Assembly (NCBI GenBank): GCA_006503535.1
Contig: QYRS01000005.1
Span: 1,116,001-1,180,000 of the forward strand
Length of the DNA: 64,000 bases
Direction of reading: 5' to 3'
Source: Arthrinium phaeospermum
Taxonomy: Eukaryota > Ascomycota > Sordariomycetes > Amphisphaeriales > Apiosporaceae
Of the stretch, positions 21,335 to 32,605 are shown one piece after another. Below the pieces are notes generated by a model. The model had not been told where the DNA came from. It worked only from the letters and a program-made list of their open reading frames with translations, and searched no databases. Position 1 is the stretch's first letter; every line of letters starts with the position of its first letter. Both the position numbers and the translations under genes were made by a program.

Positions 21335-23932
21335 TTACTGCACGTTTAAAAAGAGGTCGTCGCCCCGCCGTGTAGGCGTCAGCTTGGGTTGCCACGTCGG
21401 CGTCGCCGGCAGCCGCTGCAGCCGCGTCCTCGGAGTGCTCATGCCGCCGGCGCCGGCCGCCGCCATGTCGGGACTCAGGAGGCCCGGGTCGTTGGGTCTC
21501 CCGTCTTGGAGCCTCCACGGGCCGCCATGCTTCTTGTTGTTGTTGTTGTCGAGCGACAGCGCGGCCGCCTTCTCGTTGCCCAGCCGCTTGGCCAGGAGCG
21601 AGCTGGTGGTGGAGCTCGTCGTCTCCGCCGCGCTCACGGGCGACACGAACGACGAGATGTGCTGCGGCCGCAGCGGCTGGCGCGTGTCGAGACGTGGCGG
21701 GTTCTGGGCCGTCTTATCTGGGCGCGGGCCTCCCGGGATGGATTGCGGGCGGTTGATGTTCAGTGGGGGAACCGGAAAGGTAGGGAATGGCGGAGGTTTG
21801 GGTTTGGGGGAGAACCCGGACCCTGACGTGGAAGCCAGGGGCGACGGCCCCGGTGCGCCTGGTTGCTGCTGCCAAGGGCGCCGCGGATTCAGAGGAGGTG
21901 GGTAGGCGGACGGCGAGCCTCGGACGGGAAGCACGGCGCCCAATGTCGGACTCGGCTGGCCGGGCGGTGATGCCGTGAAGTCTGGCCGTTTAGGGGGCGG
22001 TACCAGACGGATGGTTGCGCCATCTAAACGGCCGTTGATTTTCGGGTACTGAACGGGTGACCGACCGGTGGTGGGAGAGGGAGATTCGAACACGGGAGAC
22101 AGAGAGGAAAGCCTTCCGACCTCAGGCTCGACTGGGGAGTCGTCATCGTAGGGCCCATACGAGGAAGAAGTGTCCATTGTTGTTGCCGAACCCCTCGAAT
22201 CCTTCGAGTTCCCCCGGTCCATCCTCTTGCGGTTTACGCTATCGCCCGTCCCTGTTCCTGATGGCCCGAATGGACGTGTGAGTGAGCGTCCGGCTACGGG
22301 ACTGCCTTGCAAGTAGTGACTCGAGACACGCCGGGATGTGTTGTTGTCCAGAGACCCTTGGCTTGGGCGTGACGCTCTCTTGGACTTCCGCTTCCCAGGC
22401 ACTGACGCAGCCGCCGAGATGGCCGCCGCCATTGCCTTGGCTTCCTCCTCTCTCTTCTCGGCTGGTGATTTGGTCAAGGGTGTATATGTGTCGAGCTCCG
22501 CGGGTTCTGCCACTTGCGCGAGCTCGGAGCGTCTGGTGCGGTTGCTCAGCACCCAATTTCCCCATTTGTCGGCGACATAGTAAGTCGTTGCAGACTGGGG
22601 ATCTGACGGTGGGGGTCTCCATATTTGAGCGCCCTCCGGCGCTTCCGTGTCAAGATCCGCGAATCCTGTCACATTCGTCATTGTGCTCGTCCTGTCCGTG
22701 GGCGGGGGTTGAGACGATGCCGAGGCAACGGGCCTCCGAGAGGGTATATTCAAGGTCAGGTTTGGCCTTGGAGGTCTCGTGGGTTTCGGCGGCAGCAGCC
22801 TAGACGGTGGCCGAACCACGGGGCTATGTTTGGGGACAGTCTCGCTCCGTGGTCGAGATATGGCGAGGCCAATGGTGTTCCGATCGATCTTGAAGCTATA
22901 TTTACTGGGAGATGGTTGAGGCTCTTGGCGCGACTGCGGGTTGTGGATCGGCGGCGAGATGTGGAATATTTTGGTGAGTCGAGCCGTTGCCATTGACAGC
23001 CTTTCTCGAGGGCCAGATGGCTCAGTCATTGCACCCATGCTGTCCCTTCCGTCGACCGCAACAAAGCCCTCCTGATCGAAGTTTTGGAACCGCCGTTTCC
23101 TCATGCATCGGGCAAACAGGATTGCTGCCAGGGCTAGCAATATAGCGCCGCTAACGCCGACCGAGATGCCCACTATCTGACTCGTACCAAGGCTCGAGCT
23201 GTTGTTCGCTGCCTCTGCTGCAGGCTGAGGTGTAGGCTGGGGCTCACTGGACGCCGTGGCATCCGGTGTGGTACTTGTGAAGAATGAAGAGCTGGTTGTG
23301 GAACGCGTAAGAGTTGGTGTCGGTGTCGGTGTCGGTGTCCCAGGTACGACCACTGTCGCCGATGCGCGCGAAGACGTCGAGACTGTTATTGTTGTTGTCG
23401 TTGTTGTCGTACCTGACTCCGTTTGAGAGGCCGAAATACTCGGTACCATTCTAGACGAGGTGAAGGTGGGAACCGTCGACCAAGATACTGGTAACGTTAT
23501 GGATAGGACTGGATGGGTGTTTGGCAAGGCACCCGGCTGGCCATAGCACATGCTATAAGCTTGATTGGCCCCGGGAGCTACAGATAGTCAGTCTCGATAA
23601 CCTGCGGAATGAAAGAAGAGCCACCCACAGTCGACAGGGACTCCGAGGCAGGTTTCGATTTGGTTTAGACCAGCTATACACGAGAGGGCCAGTTCCCCTA
23701 TCGTGTAGCTGTCTGGAGACTGTGTGCTTGTAGAGCACAGACATGATAACGATGGCGTTGAGCCACATACAACTGCAAACCGAGTTTCTTTTATTAAGGA
23801 CGTGAAGCAGGATAAGGCGCAGTCGGGGACGAGCTGGGCGACCTCTGATGGGAGGCTTATTATCTCGTGAGCGGCGGCGCTTGATATTGATGTCCCTATC
23901 AGTAGTCGTCGAAGTAGAGGCTTGAGAGCCAT
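21335..23932 (-). CDS. CFEM-domain single-pass membrane protein with long cytoplasmic tail
   Basis: Model: complement(join(21335..23577, 23629..23932)), 848 aa. The 51-bp intron (GTGGGT, branch ACTGAC, CTGTAG) joins exon 1 to GANQAYSMCYGQPG. The N-terminus (MALKPLLRRLLIG...AAAH) looks like a signal peptide. Residues about 25-112 carry eight cysteines in a CFEM-like order: PDCALSC, Cys, CLC, Cys, Cys, then a final Cys supplied by exon 2. A Ser/Thr/Pro-rich stalk (about 113-230), including a TPTPTPT run, precedes one membrane segment (about 236-258) followed by RKRR. About 590 residues of Pro/Ser-rich, apparently disordered tail face the cytosol. CFEM modules bind haem or act at the wall and in pathogenicity. 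The architecture resembles WSC-type wall sensors, but a signalling role is inference. An alternative start is the ATG at 23944. Confidence 0.85.
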
Positions 23933-26102
23933 TCTATAAAACATCTAACAAGATGTGTCAACACTTTGTATTCTTCGACGACAGTGCCCATGGTCTGCCA
24001 TGTTCTGGGGAGGGCAGTGGTCTCGCAGTCTTCGTAGCCAGGACAACTGCCTAGTCTTCGGGGATGTTTGGCCCAACACGGATGCTTGGTTGGGGTCGGC
24101 AGGCAACCGGAATGTTTCAGGGCAGGCCGGTCGATATTTGTTCTCATGGGAAGTGGGAACCAGGAGGAGAGATCGGATGTCACTGACCTATGAATGTAGA
24201 AAGAGACTTCCTGGAGACGCCCGGCATCTCAACATGGTTCTAGCACAGCCCACAGAACGGAAAGCAGGGTTGGTGAAAAGACGATAGCTGAAGTGAGACA
24301 AAGATGACTGAAGAATGCTAGAGCGGGAGGATGGGAAGCATGAACTGCTGGCCGTTGCAGAATGTGAAGACAGCAAGCAATCTGCCCCTGCGCATGGGAA
24401 AGGGGGGGGGGGGGCGAGAAGGGTCCAGATGAAGGCCGGTCAGAGCAGATACAGGTCAGCCAACGTTGGCCAGGCTGGAGCGATGCAGGCAGGAAGCCAC
24501 ATCGTTCCGTACATGACATGAGTGGCATAGTATACCAATATTACGCAGGCGTGAAAATAGGTAGAGAAATGCTGCAGGTACTCGAGATCCCGCCTGGCTT
24601 AGCCCTACAGATAGCGGCAGCAGAGCGCCGGCAGCAGCGGAATAGGCAAGTTGCGTCATGGCGAAGCACTCCGGAAACCGCTCGAGGCATGGAGGGTACC
24701 GGGATCAAGAGGCGCCCGTATTCAGTCTGGAGTCCTCAGCGGCAAGTGTCCAGGGCCATGATTGGGCGGGCTGTTGAAGAATAACCCGAAGCATAGCAAA
24801 AGTCACGGCGGTTTGGCACGGCGGGTCTGCCCTACGGCGATTGTCAGGAGAATGCGGAGGGTAAATTTAGATCATTGGCTGCATTCTATTGTAAGATATG
24901 CGTGCGGGTGGGCTGTGCAGGGTAAGAAAGAATGAAGAAATGTCGCTGGGTGTGGTTGTACGGGTTGCGCGCGCCTAAAAAAAAACCCGGCCAGGTTTGG
25001 TCGTTGAGAGCAGGGCGCTTACGAAGAGACCTGGCCGGATCTCACGTAACCGTTCAGCCAATGGTGGCAGTGCCCTATGTCATCGGCTGCAAGACTGCGA
25101 CAGGTAATCGCTTAGGTCAAGGAGGTAGAAGTCGTTTCTTCTGTTTCACGCCTTCGCTGGGGGCAGATTACTGGATGTGATGCAAACTGCATGCTCGCTA
25201 TACTCTGGCAACTCCTGTGTGTCAAAACTCTCATATGCGACTCCAACAACCACCTATCATCGGCCCCTGCTCCGTTTCCCTGCATTCCTAGCATTGGTTA
25301 GAAAAAGAACAAAAGAAGAGCAATAAAAAGCAGCATTGCCGCAGTGCCGTCCATGGTAGAACATCCAAGGCAATAAGGCGGAGCACAGTTCATATACCTA
25401 CTTACCTTATGTATAAACTGAGTGATGATGATGCAAGTTGCATAGTATGCATATGACCGAGCCTAGACGGAGGAATTGAAGGGTGTCTAAACTTGCCTAC
25501 TAGCCACCGGAATAACCAGGCCAATCGCCTCTGCTTAAAGCAGTTAATTGGAACAATCAGTGGAATAATCAGTAATAATGAACGGCCGAGGTATATACGG
25601 TATTCAATTACGCGAGTGGAATAATCGCCTAATTACTCTTATACCATTATTGTATCTATTGCCAGCTGTCGGGAGAAGCCTGGGTGTTTGATTAGTCCGG
25701 TATCATGTTGATGTCCCTACTGCAATGAGCACTGCCAGTAAGTATAGTAAGAAATCGGTCTCAAATGTAGAGGTTTACACAGATTCAATGGTATTGATGT
25801 AAGTTTGTGGGAATGCATATGTGGAATGATGTGTCCACGGGCGGCTCTATAGTTTCATATTCATTATTGTCTCTGCTCGTGTTTGTCCGTGGTATCTCAT
25901 CATCATGTCCTCTAGTGCTCTTGTGTCTGCTTGGTCAAATAGCAACATGTTCTCCCCATCGATTTTCGGTGCCACTCCCTTTTCAAAGGCAGTCAATAAT
26001 TAACTCATCTTAGCAAACCAACCACCAGGCAATCAACTACCCTCTTGGGCTCTTGCCGACTCAAACGGCACATCATAACGATTGTGTTAACAGTCATGGG
26101 GC
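23933..26102. other. Gene-free interval between the CFEM and DBP5 genes
   Basis: About 2.2 kb upstream of the CFEM gene and downstream of DBP5 (both minus strand). It contains a 13-base G run (24402-24414) and the first copy of the 215-bp repeat. Short ORFs of up to 110 codons overlap each other and have no recognisable domains. Confidence 0.5.
25506..25722 (+). repeat. Direct repeat copy 1 (MITE-like), downstream of DBP5
   Basis: This segment aligns along its whole length with 28155-28367. It includes a 30-base identical block (25654-25683 here, 28299-28328 there) containing CCAGCTGTCGGGAGAAGCC. It starts ACCGGAATAA, and at 25692-25701 it carries TTAGTCCGGT, nearly the inverse complement of that start (9 of 10), suggesting short terminal inverted repeats. 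Similarity runs about 20 bp beyond that point in both copies, so the true right end is uncertain. It has no coding capacity. Several differences between copies are C-to-T or G-to-A transitions, as RIP could produce. Confidence 0.8.
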
Positions 26103-27719
26103 TTATTTGGCGCTGGGGTTAAAGCCAGACTGTGCGCGGCTCGACTTGATGACCCGTTGAACCTCCTTCTCCGTCGTGTCCCAGTCGTCAGGAACCAGAC
26201 GGATCAGATCAATCTCGTACTTCGAGGCAATCTGCTGCAAAAAGTCGAAACTCTTCTTGTCGTAGATGAAAGTGATACTGACACCAACACGGCCAAAACG
26301 ACCGGTTCTTCCAATTCTGTGGAGGTACGTCTCTGGGTCAGGCTCTCGCTCACCAGGTCCCTTCATGGGGACGTCGTAGTTGATAACCATTGACACGCTC
26401 GAGACATCGATACCGCGAGCCAGCACGTTGGTCGTAATGAGTACCTTGGTGCGACCCGATCGGAACTCATCGATGAGTGCGTCTCGCTCGCCACCTTCGA
26501 ATGCTCCATGAAGGGCCGTCACTTTGTGACCGTCTGCCACCATGCGCTTCATAATCTCATTGGCGGACTCACGGGTCTGAAGTGAAAATTAGTATGTATG
26601 AGCCTTGCCAGTCAGAGCTGCCACGCTTACCTTGACGAAAATGATCGAGGAGCCGATTTGCATCAGACCGTAGAGCTGGCAGAGAATGCCGTACTTCTGG
26701 CTCTCATCAGGGCAGTCCATGAACATCTGTGAGATGCCGCGGACAGTAAGCTCTTGGACTTTGAGCTTGATCTGATTAGCGTGGGGTGCGAATTTCTCAG
26801 CGTATTTGACGACTCCGTCAGGGAATGTTGCCGAGAACAACAGAATCTGGACACTAGGCGGCAGCATCCTGTCAAATCATTGTCAGTCAGTGTTTGTGAG
26901 CCATTCGTGCAAGAATACAACAACTTACTGTTTGACGCGAGCACATTGGTCACCAAGACCCTGCTGGTCCAGCATATTGTCTGCCTCGTCTATAACAAGA
27001 ACTTTCAACTGGGACACATCGAATTGCCGTCTTCTAATCAGGTCCATGACGGTTCCAGGTGTTCCGCAGACAACGGCCGCCTCGATGCGCGTATCTCTGG
27101 CGACAAGACCTGGAACAGCGGCTGCGACCACCAAGCTTGCGCAGAACTGACCAATAGTCTGGACTACGCCCTGGATCTGGCGGGCAAGCTCACGGCTCGG
27201 GGCGAGGATCAGAGCCTGAGGCTGGGTAGGCTGGCTGAAATCCAGACGAGAGAGTACAGTCGTGACGAAAGCGGCGGTCTTGCCTGTGCCAGACTGTGAC
27301 TGCGCAATCATGTTTTGAGGAGGGTTCGCCAACATGAGCGGCAGAGCTTTCTCCTGGACCTTGGACGGCTTCTGGAAGTGCATGGCCATCAGGCCTTGCA
27401 GGACTTCGCCAGGCCTAGACAAAGGGTCGAGGGTCAGTCAATGCAATCCGCAAATCAAATACGCATCGAACCATTTGGGGGTGGGTGGCAGCACATACAG
27501 ACCAAGCTCCTCGAAGGTTTGAGCCGAACCAAGCGGGTTGCTGCTGTCGCGCTGCAGCTCGTTGAGGCTGACCTCGACGTCGTAGTTGACCTCTTGAAGG
27601 CCAGAGCCGCCTCCAACCATGCCAGCACCATCATTCTGAGCTGTTTCAACGTCCCCCATATCCTGGTTGGGCGCGGCCGAGGCCTCGGGAGCGGTGATGC
27701 GACTCGCTAGGTCAGACAT
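26103..27719 (-). CDS. DBP5: ATP-dependent DEAD-box RNA helicase Dbp5
   Basis: Model: complement(join(26103..26576, 26631..26868, 26929..27414, 27499..27719)), 472 aa. Introns are 54, 60 and 84 bp; branch sites include TACTAAT and ACTGAC. The helicase motifs are complete: Q-motif region (FEELGL...FQKPSKVQ), Walker A SQSGTGKT (Lys119), [17 protein letters not shown] (216-219), SAT (248-250), ARGIDV and HRIGRTGR (402-409). The [29 protein letters not shown] and [14 protein letters not shown] segments and the overall length match Dbp5. That protein remodels exported mRNPs at the cytoplasmic face of the nuclear pore, activated by Gle1 and InsP6, and also acts in translation termination. The N-terminal 70 residues are low-complexity and poorly conserved. 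Two copies of a 215-bp repeat flank the gene on either side. Confidence 0.93.
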
Positions 27720-29150
27720 TGTTGGGTTGGTTAGAAATCGCGTGGAATTGAGTAGGATGCGCAAAAGGTAAACTGCGATTGGGAGCTGCGAACAGATGAA
27801 ACCATTGATGTCAGTTACAGAATGAAAACGGTGGATAAGGGAAGACAAATAAATACCCACCAGTACCCGCGGTCTTCGGGTTTGCTTCCTGTGGGATGTG
27901 GCCGGTGAGGGAGTGCTGGTCTGAGATGTGTGACGAGAAGGTCAAGCAAGCAACATAAAATGAAGGCTTGGGCTTGGTGCTCTCGATGTTTTGAATCGAT
28001 GGCAGCTACGAATGCGTTCGTTCCATTCGCGATTTTGGCGGGGTAGCTACCTAAAAGCCTTGGTGGGGTCAAGTGAGGTAGGCAACTACCTAATCGAAGG
28101 CCAGCTATCTTTCAGCAGTCGATCAAGCAGTAGTGACATCAAACATGAATAGATACCGGAATAACCAGGTTAATTGCCTACCTAATGCTTAAAGCACTCA
28201 ATTGGAATAATCAGTAATAATATACAACGGAGGTATATAAGTATTCAATTACGCGAGTGTAATAATTGCCCGATTACTCCTACCAGCACCATTATTGAAT
28301 CTATTGCCAGCTGTCGGGAGAAGCCTGGCTGTTTATTTAGTCCGGTGTCTTGTTGATGTTCCTTCTGGATCAAGCAAGGCAGGCAGCAGGTGCACTTTAC
28401 CCACTGCACCTCAAGCCTAATTGTGGCGGGGATGTCAGCTAGCTACTGGAAGTAGCTTCCTGTCGGAGAGACCCACAAATGTGAGCAGTGAGCATTAAAC
28501 CACGAGGAGTCAATCAATACTGAGAAACGATAATTGTATCCATGTAGAAATTCCCGGCGAGTTTGAAATGTTGTACATTAGGTAATGACTGAGAGCATTT
28601 TATACATATTTATATGTATGTAAGTACATACATTATTCTCTAAGCCCAGGCGCAAGGCCTACTTCTGTCGCAGACCGACTAACTGGAAGGTCGTATGAGT
28701 AATGCGGCTGGCTACCTACTTAACTTACGTACATGGCTGCGTTCCGAGACTGTGGGGTTTGAATGTTGGCCAGGGGTGCGGCAACCGCAGTCCTGGGCTC
28801 CAATTGCGTGGGCTATGTACTTCGAAGGTTCACTTTAAGCACGGGAGTGAGTGCGGGAGGGCAGCAACGAACCTCTGGTTCAAGTCGGGGACGCTTTGAA
28901 CTTGAATCAAACACGACAACGTTCTTTTCGTTGCGCCTTTACCACCAGAGAGGCTGTGGTTTAATTATCCACATCTGATATGGCTTCGTCGCCAAGGCCA
29001 GCTCGTTCTTCCTTTTGAAACTCTACTTAGGTCAATAGAAACCTGTTCATTTAAATACCACCTGCTTGCATCCTACCTACCCTGCCTATCTACCCAGCTG
29101 CTTTGCATGCTCGCATTAACCCCCCTACTGCCCGATTCTATCGCGAACTG
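27720..29150. other. Divergent promoter region, DBP5 / BZZ1
   Basis: About 1.4 kb between genes transcribed outward, so it contains both promoters. The second repeat copy lies inside it, starting about 440 bp from the DBP5 start codon. No ORF here shows a recognisable domain. Confidence 0.55.
28155..28367 (+). repeat. Direct repeat copy 2 (MITE-like), in the DBP5/BZZ1 promoter region
   Basis: The partner of the repeat at 25506-25722, in the same orientation. It begins ACCGGAATAACCAG and has TTAGTCCGGT at 28337-28346. Left flanks of the two copies are unrelated, which places a sharp boundary at the ACCGG end. The element is AT-rich and non-coding. Target-site duplications are not clear: TA abuts one end of each copy, but on opposite sides. 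Confidence 0.8.
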
Positions 29151-31490
29151 ATGGCCGAAGTCGAAGTTGCGCCCACCTTCGGCGCTGAATTAAAGGTACG
29201 ACAATGTCTCTGTTTTAGACCTACCTCTCGCGAGCGCTTCGATAACCGGTACTAGGATGGCTTCAAGCCGGCCAACGTGTGGGTCGCCAACGGCATTGCC
29301 TGGCTCGACGACATGCAGCAATTCTATCGCGAACGAAGCGCCCTCGAGAAGGAGCACAGCGCCCGTCTCAACGCCCTCGCCAAGAAGTATTTCGAGAAGA
29401 AGAACAAGAAATCGGCCAGCCTCAGCGTCGGCGACACTCCTGCCATGACCCCTGGCTCCTTGGAGAGCGCCTCTCTCACCACATGGAAGACGCAACTCAC
29501 GACCCTCGAGTCTCGCGCCGACGAACACGAACGTTATGCCAACGAGCTGATCACCAAAGTCGCCGACCCTCTGAAGTTCTACGCTGCCAAGTTCGAGGAG
29601 TTGCGCAAACGTCACGTCGAGTACGCAGACAAGCTCGAGACCGAAAGGGACTCGTCGTACGCCGGCTTACGGAAGACGAAGGGCAAATACGATTCGGTCT
29701 GCCAAGAGGTGGAGAGCAAGCGCAAAAAGACTGAATCAGCCTTCGACAAGGCCAAGGCTCAAAGCAACTACCAACAGCAGATATTCGAGATGAACAACAT
29801 GAAGAATACCTACTTGATAACCATCAACGTGACCAACAAGCAGAAGGAGAAATATTATCACGAATATTTGCCAGAGCTCATGGACAGTCTGCAGGACCTG
29901 TCAGAGTTCAAGACCATGAAACTGAACGGACTGTGGACTGTGGCCGCCGACCTGGAATCCGCCATGCTGACGCAGAGCAACGAGCAAGTCGGGCACATGA
30001 ACCAGGAGATCCAGAGGAATCTACCTCAGCTTGACAGCATGATGTATATACGACACAACTTGGGCTCATGGCAGGAGCCCGCCGACAAAGTCTTCGAACC
30101 GAGCCCCGTGTGGCATGACGATGATACCATGGTCACCGACGACTCTGCCAAGGTTTACTTGAGGAATGTCCTGAACAAATCAAAGAGCCAACTGGGAGAC
30201 CTACGGCGCGAAGTGGATAAGAAACGCAGAGAAGTCGAGGGCGTCAAAAGGCAAAAGCAACGCATTCGTGACGGGACCGAACAAACAGACGAGGTTCAGG
30301 TGGTGAGCCAAATTTTTGCCATGCAAGAAGATTTGCACCAAGTCGACCGAAAGCGCTTGACGGCCGAGGTAGAGACGTCTACGATCACAGCAGCCGTTGG
30401 CGATGTGACTTTGGGCGCGAAAAACCACAATTTCAAATCACAGACTTTCAAGATTCCCACCAATTGCGACCTCTGCGGAGAGAGGATCTGGGGCTTGTCC
30501 GCGAAGGGCTTCGACTGCCGAGACTGTGGCTATACTTGTCACAGCAAATGCGAGATGAAGGTGCCGGCAGAATGCCCGGGCGAGTTGTCGAAAGAGGAGC
30601 GCAAGAAGTACAAATCTGAGCGGCAAACAGCGGCGAGCACGCTTCTGAAGCCTACCACGAGCACACCAGATCATGTTGCGGAGCTGCCAACGCTCAGCCG
30701 CTCTAATACGATGAACTCGCTCAGCTCTGGGTATGCTGCAAGTGCAAACCGCTCGAAGAGTGGTTCCATCTCCGGGCCGCAACCACCTCCCGAAGAAGCC
30801 CCCCCTGAGCCATCAGGCCCAAGACCATCTGTAAGCACAACACGAAAGAGTCGTCTAGTCGCTCCACCACCAGCCGCCTACATTAGTGAGTTGCCCGGAA
30901 GTTCTGCGAATGGCTCCGCGGCGAACAAACCGGAGCAGAAGGGCAAAATGTTGTATACATTTGATGCCAGTGGTGAAAGCGAGATCTCGGTTCCTGAGGG
31001 GAGGGAAGTAACGATTCTAGAGCCAGATGGTACGATAAACCCTTTACTTATTGTCCCAACTGAAATTTTGCTAACAACTAGCGTAGATGGTTCTGGTTGG
31101 GTTAAAGTACGCGCGGGGTACAAGGAAGGTCTTGTGCCTGCGACGTATCTTGAGATCTTCCCAAGCGCCCCGGCCCCCATGGCACCGCAAAACACGGGCT
31201 CTTCTTTCAGCGCCCGTCCTGCTTCTACCTACTCTAACTCAGGATCTTCGATCGGGACTGTTGGCAAGAAGAAGGGACCCGCCGTTGCGCCGCGACGAGG
31301 GGCGAAGAAGCTCAAATATGCTGTGGCACTATATGATTACACGGCACAAACCGACGCTGAACACAACATGGCCGAAGGCGAACGTTTTGTCCTGGTGAAA
31401 GAGGACCCTGGCGACGGATGGGCTGAGGTTGAAAAGGGAGGAGCCACAAAGAGCGTCCCAGCTAGTTATGTCCAGATCGAGCAGGCGTAG
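29151..31490 (+). CDS. BZZ1: Bzz1-like F-BAR / C1 / double-SH3 protein
   Basis: Model: join(29151..29195, 29256..31029, 31087..31490), 740 aa. The first exon encodes only 15 residues (MAEVEVAPTFGAELK). The 60-bp intron ends TACTAG. The second intron (31030-31086, GTACGA, branch GCTAAC, acceptor CGTAG) is 57 bp and stop-free, so the frame appears uninterrupted; its removal restores an SH3-typical EPDDGSGWVKV. Domains in order: FCH/F-BAR coiled-coil (about 15-290), HR1-like coiled segment (about 325-375), C1 zinc finger (about 406-455, HX12CX2C...HX2C), first SH3 (about 578-630), second SH3 (about 680-738, ALYDYTA). In yeast this architecture is Bzz1, which recruits WASP/Las17 and drives Arp2/3 actin assembly at endocytic sites. 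Confidence 0.93.
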
Positions 31491-32605
31491 TTCGCCTTGC
31501 TTCAAAAGAGGTTTCAAAGCCGCCATGCCCTTGCCCAATGTTCATAGGGGTATACAGACTCTGTTGGCATATCAATGGGGGAGACGGGATCAATGGATGG
31601 GTTTGTTGATTTTATCCCAAAGCTCGAGGACAAGGCATGTTTGCCATAGGAGAAACCATGGCACCTTTTGGCTATGGATCGGACACGGGGTCGTAGATAC
31701 GAGTTGGCCATGGTATCAAGTCGTGAGCAATGACTTGCAGTTATGTCCTTACTAACCTTACGTATTCAATAACATATTCAACAAACTGGTTTCATCTAGA
31801 CCTCGGTTGCTAGAAAGTCTTTACTGCATGTAGTAGGTCTGGACACCCGTCTTGTCTGGTGTATGTGTGTACTTATGCAACAGGCACACGTGCCTTTTTT
31901 ATTCGATCTCAGCTGATGCGCGAGTCTGGATTGGTATATAGGAAAGGATTGGTAGCGCCCCAGTCCAAGCCACCTCAGGGAGGCTGTATATGATATCCTC
32001 ACTTATGTTGGTATAGAATCCGGACAAGTCGGCAGTAACGTAGCATCTCTTGATCTTGCCTCTTCGTTCGATCAAGAGGGGGGGGTAGCAAGGCCCAGTA
32101 GGATCCGGACGGTAGGTAGTATTCGTTTTTCAATAAGGGAGGTGGGGAACCTGCAGAGGCACGCGTGGTTGCCGTCGGGCGACGATTCCGGGCTTGGCAT
32201 GCCCCCCTGGCTCTGAGGTAGCCATGTTCATTGGTGAGAAGGCTAGGTAGACAGGCTTGGACATGCATCCCAGGAACACATGTTGCCAGTGCAGGCGTAT
32301 ATCGCACCTGCCCGTTGCAATAGCAGCCTTGCTTACTGTGAAACGGGCGAGCATGTAAACAGGCATGGCTGGCTGTGCCACCAGCGCTGAGATTTTAATT
32401 CCCCTTTACTTTATATCAAAATATATAAGCCATGATACTTGGGTCTACCAGCAAAATAACAAACTCAGGAACAAGGTATGATACGCAGTACCTTCGAATC
32501 TCAAAAAATATTCCAACATAATACACTTCATGAAAACCAGCAAGACGTCGTCAATTCGTCCATTCCCACCCGCTTTTCTCTATATTCTGGCCTATCTGTA
32601 CTGCC
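31491..32605. other. Intergenic region upstream of the NLP gene
   Basis: About 1.1 kb between BZZ1 and the NLP gene, both on the plus strand. ORFs here lack recognisable domains. The last 200 bp hold a TATA-like element and a pyrimidine-rich leader before the NLP start. Confidence 0.5.
32422..32429 (+). promoter_or_regulatory. Candidate TATA element for the NLP gene
   Basis: TATATAAG lies about 180 bp upstream of the NLP start codon, followed by AT-rich DNA and then a CT-rich stretch (about 32560-32600) typical of fungal transcription start regions. Assigned from position and sequence only. Confidence 0.4.

Noticed and set aside
21384..21905. 173-codon plus-strand ORF
   Set aside because: Antisense shadow of the GC-rich cytoplasmic tail of the CFEM gene.
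11159..23932. Secondary-metabolite gene cluster
   Set aside because: Only a LaeA-like protein and one decarboxylase are present; there is no synthase, P450, cluster transporter or pathway-specific zinc-cluster factor nearby.
28870..28885. GGTTCAAGTCGG-like tRNA B box
   Set aside because: No A box or acceptor-stem pairing found at the right distance.
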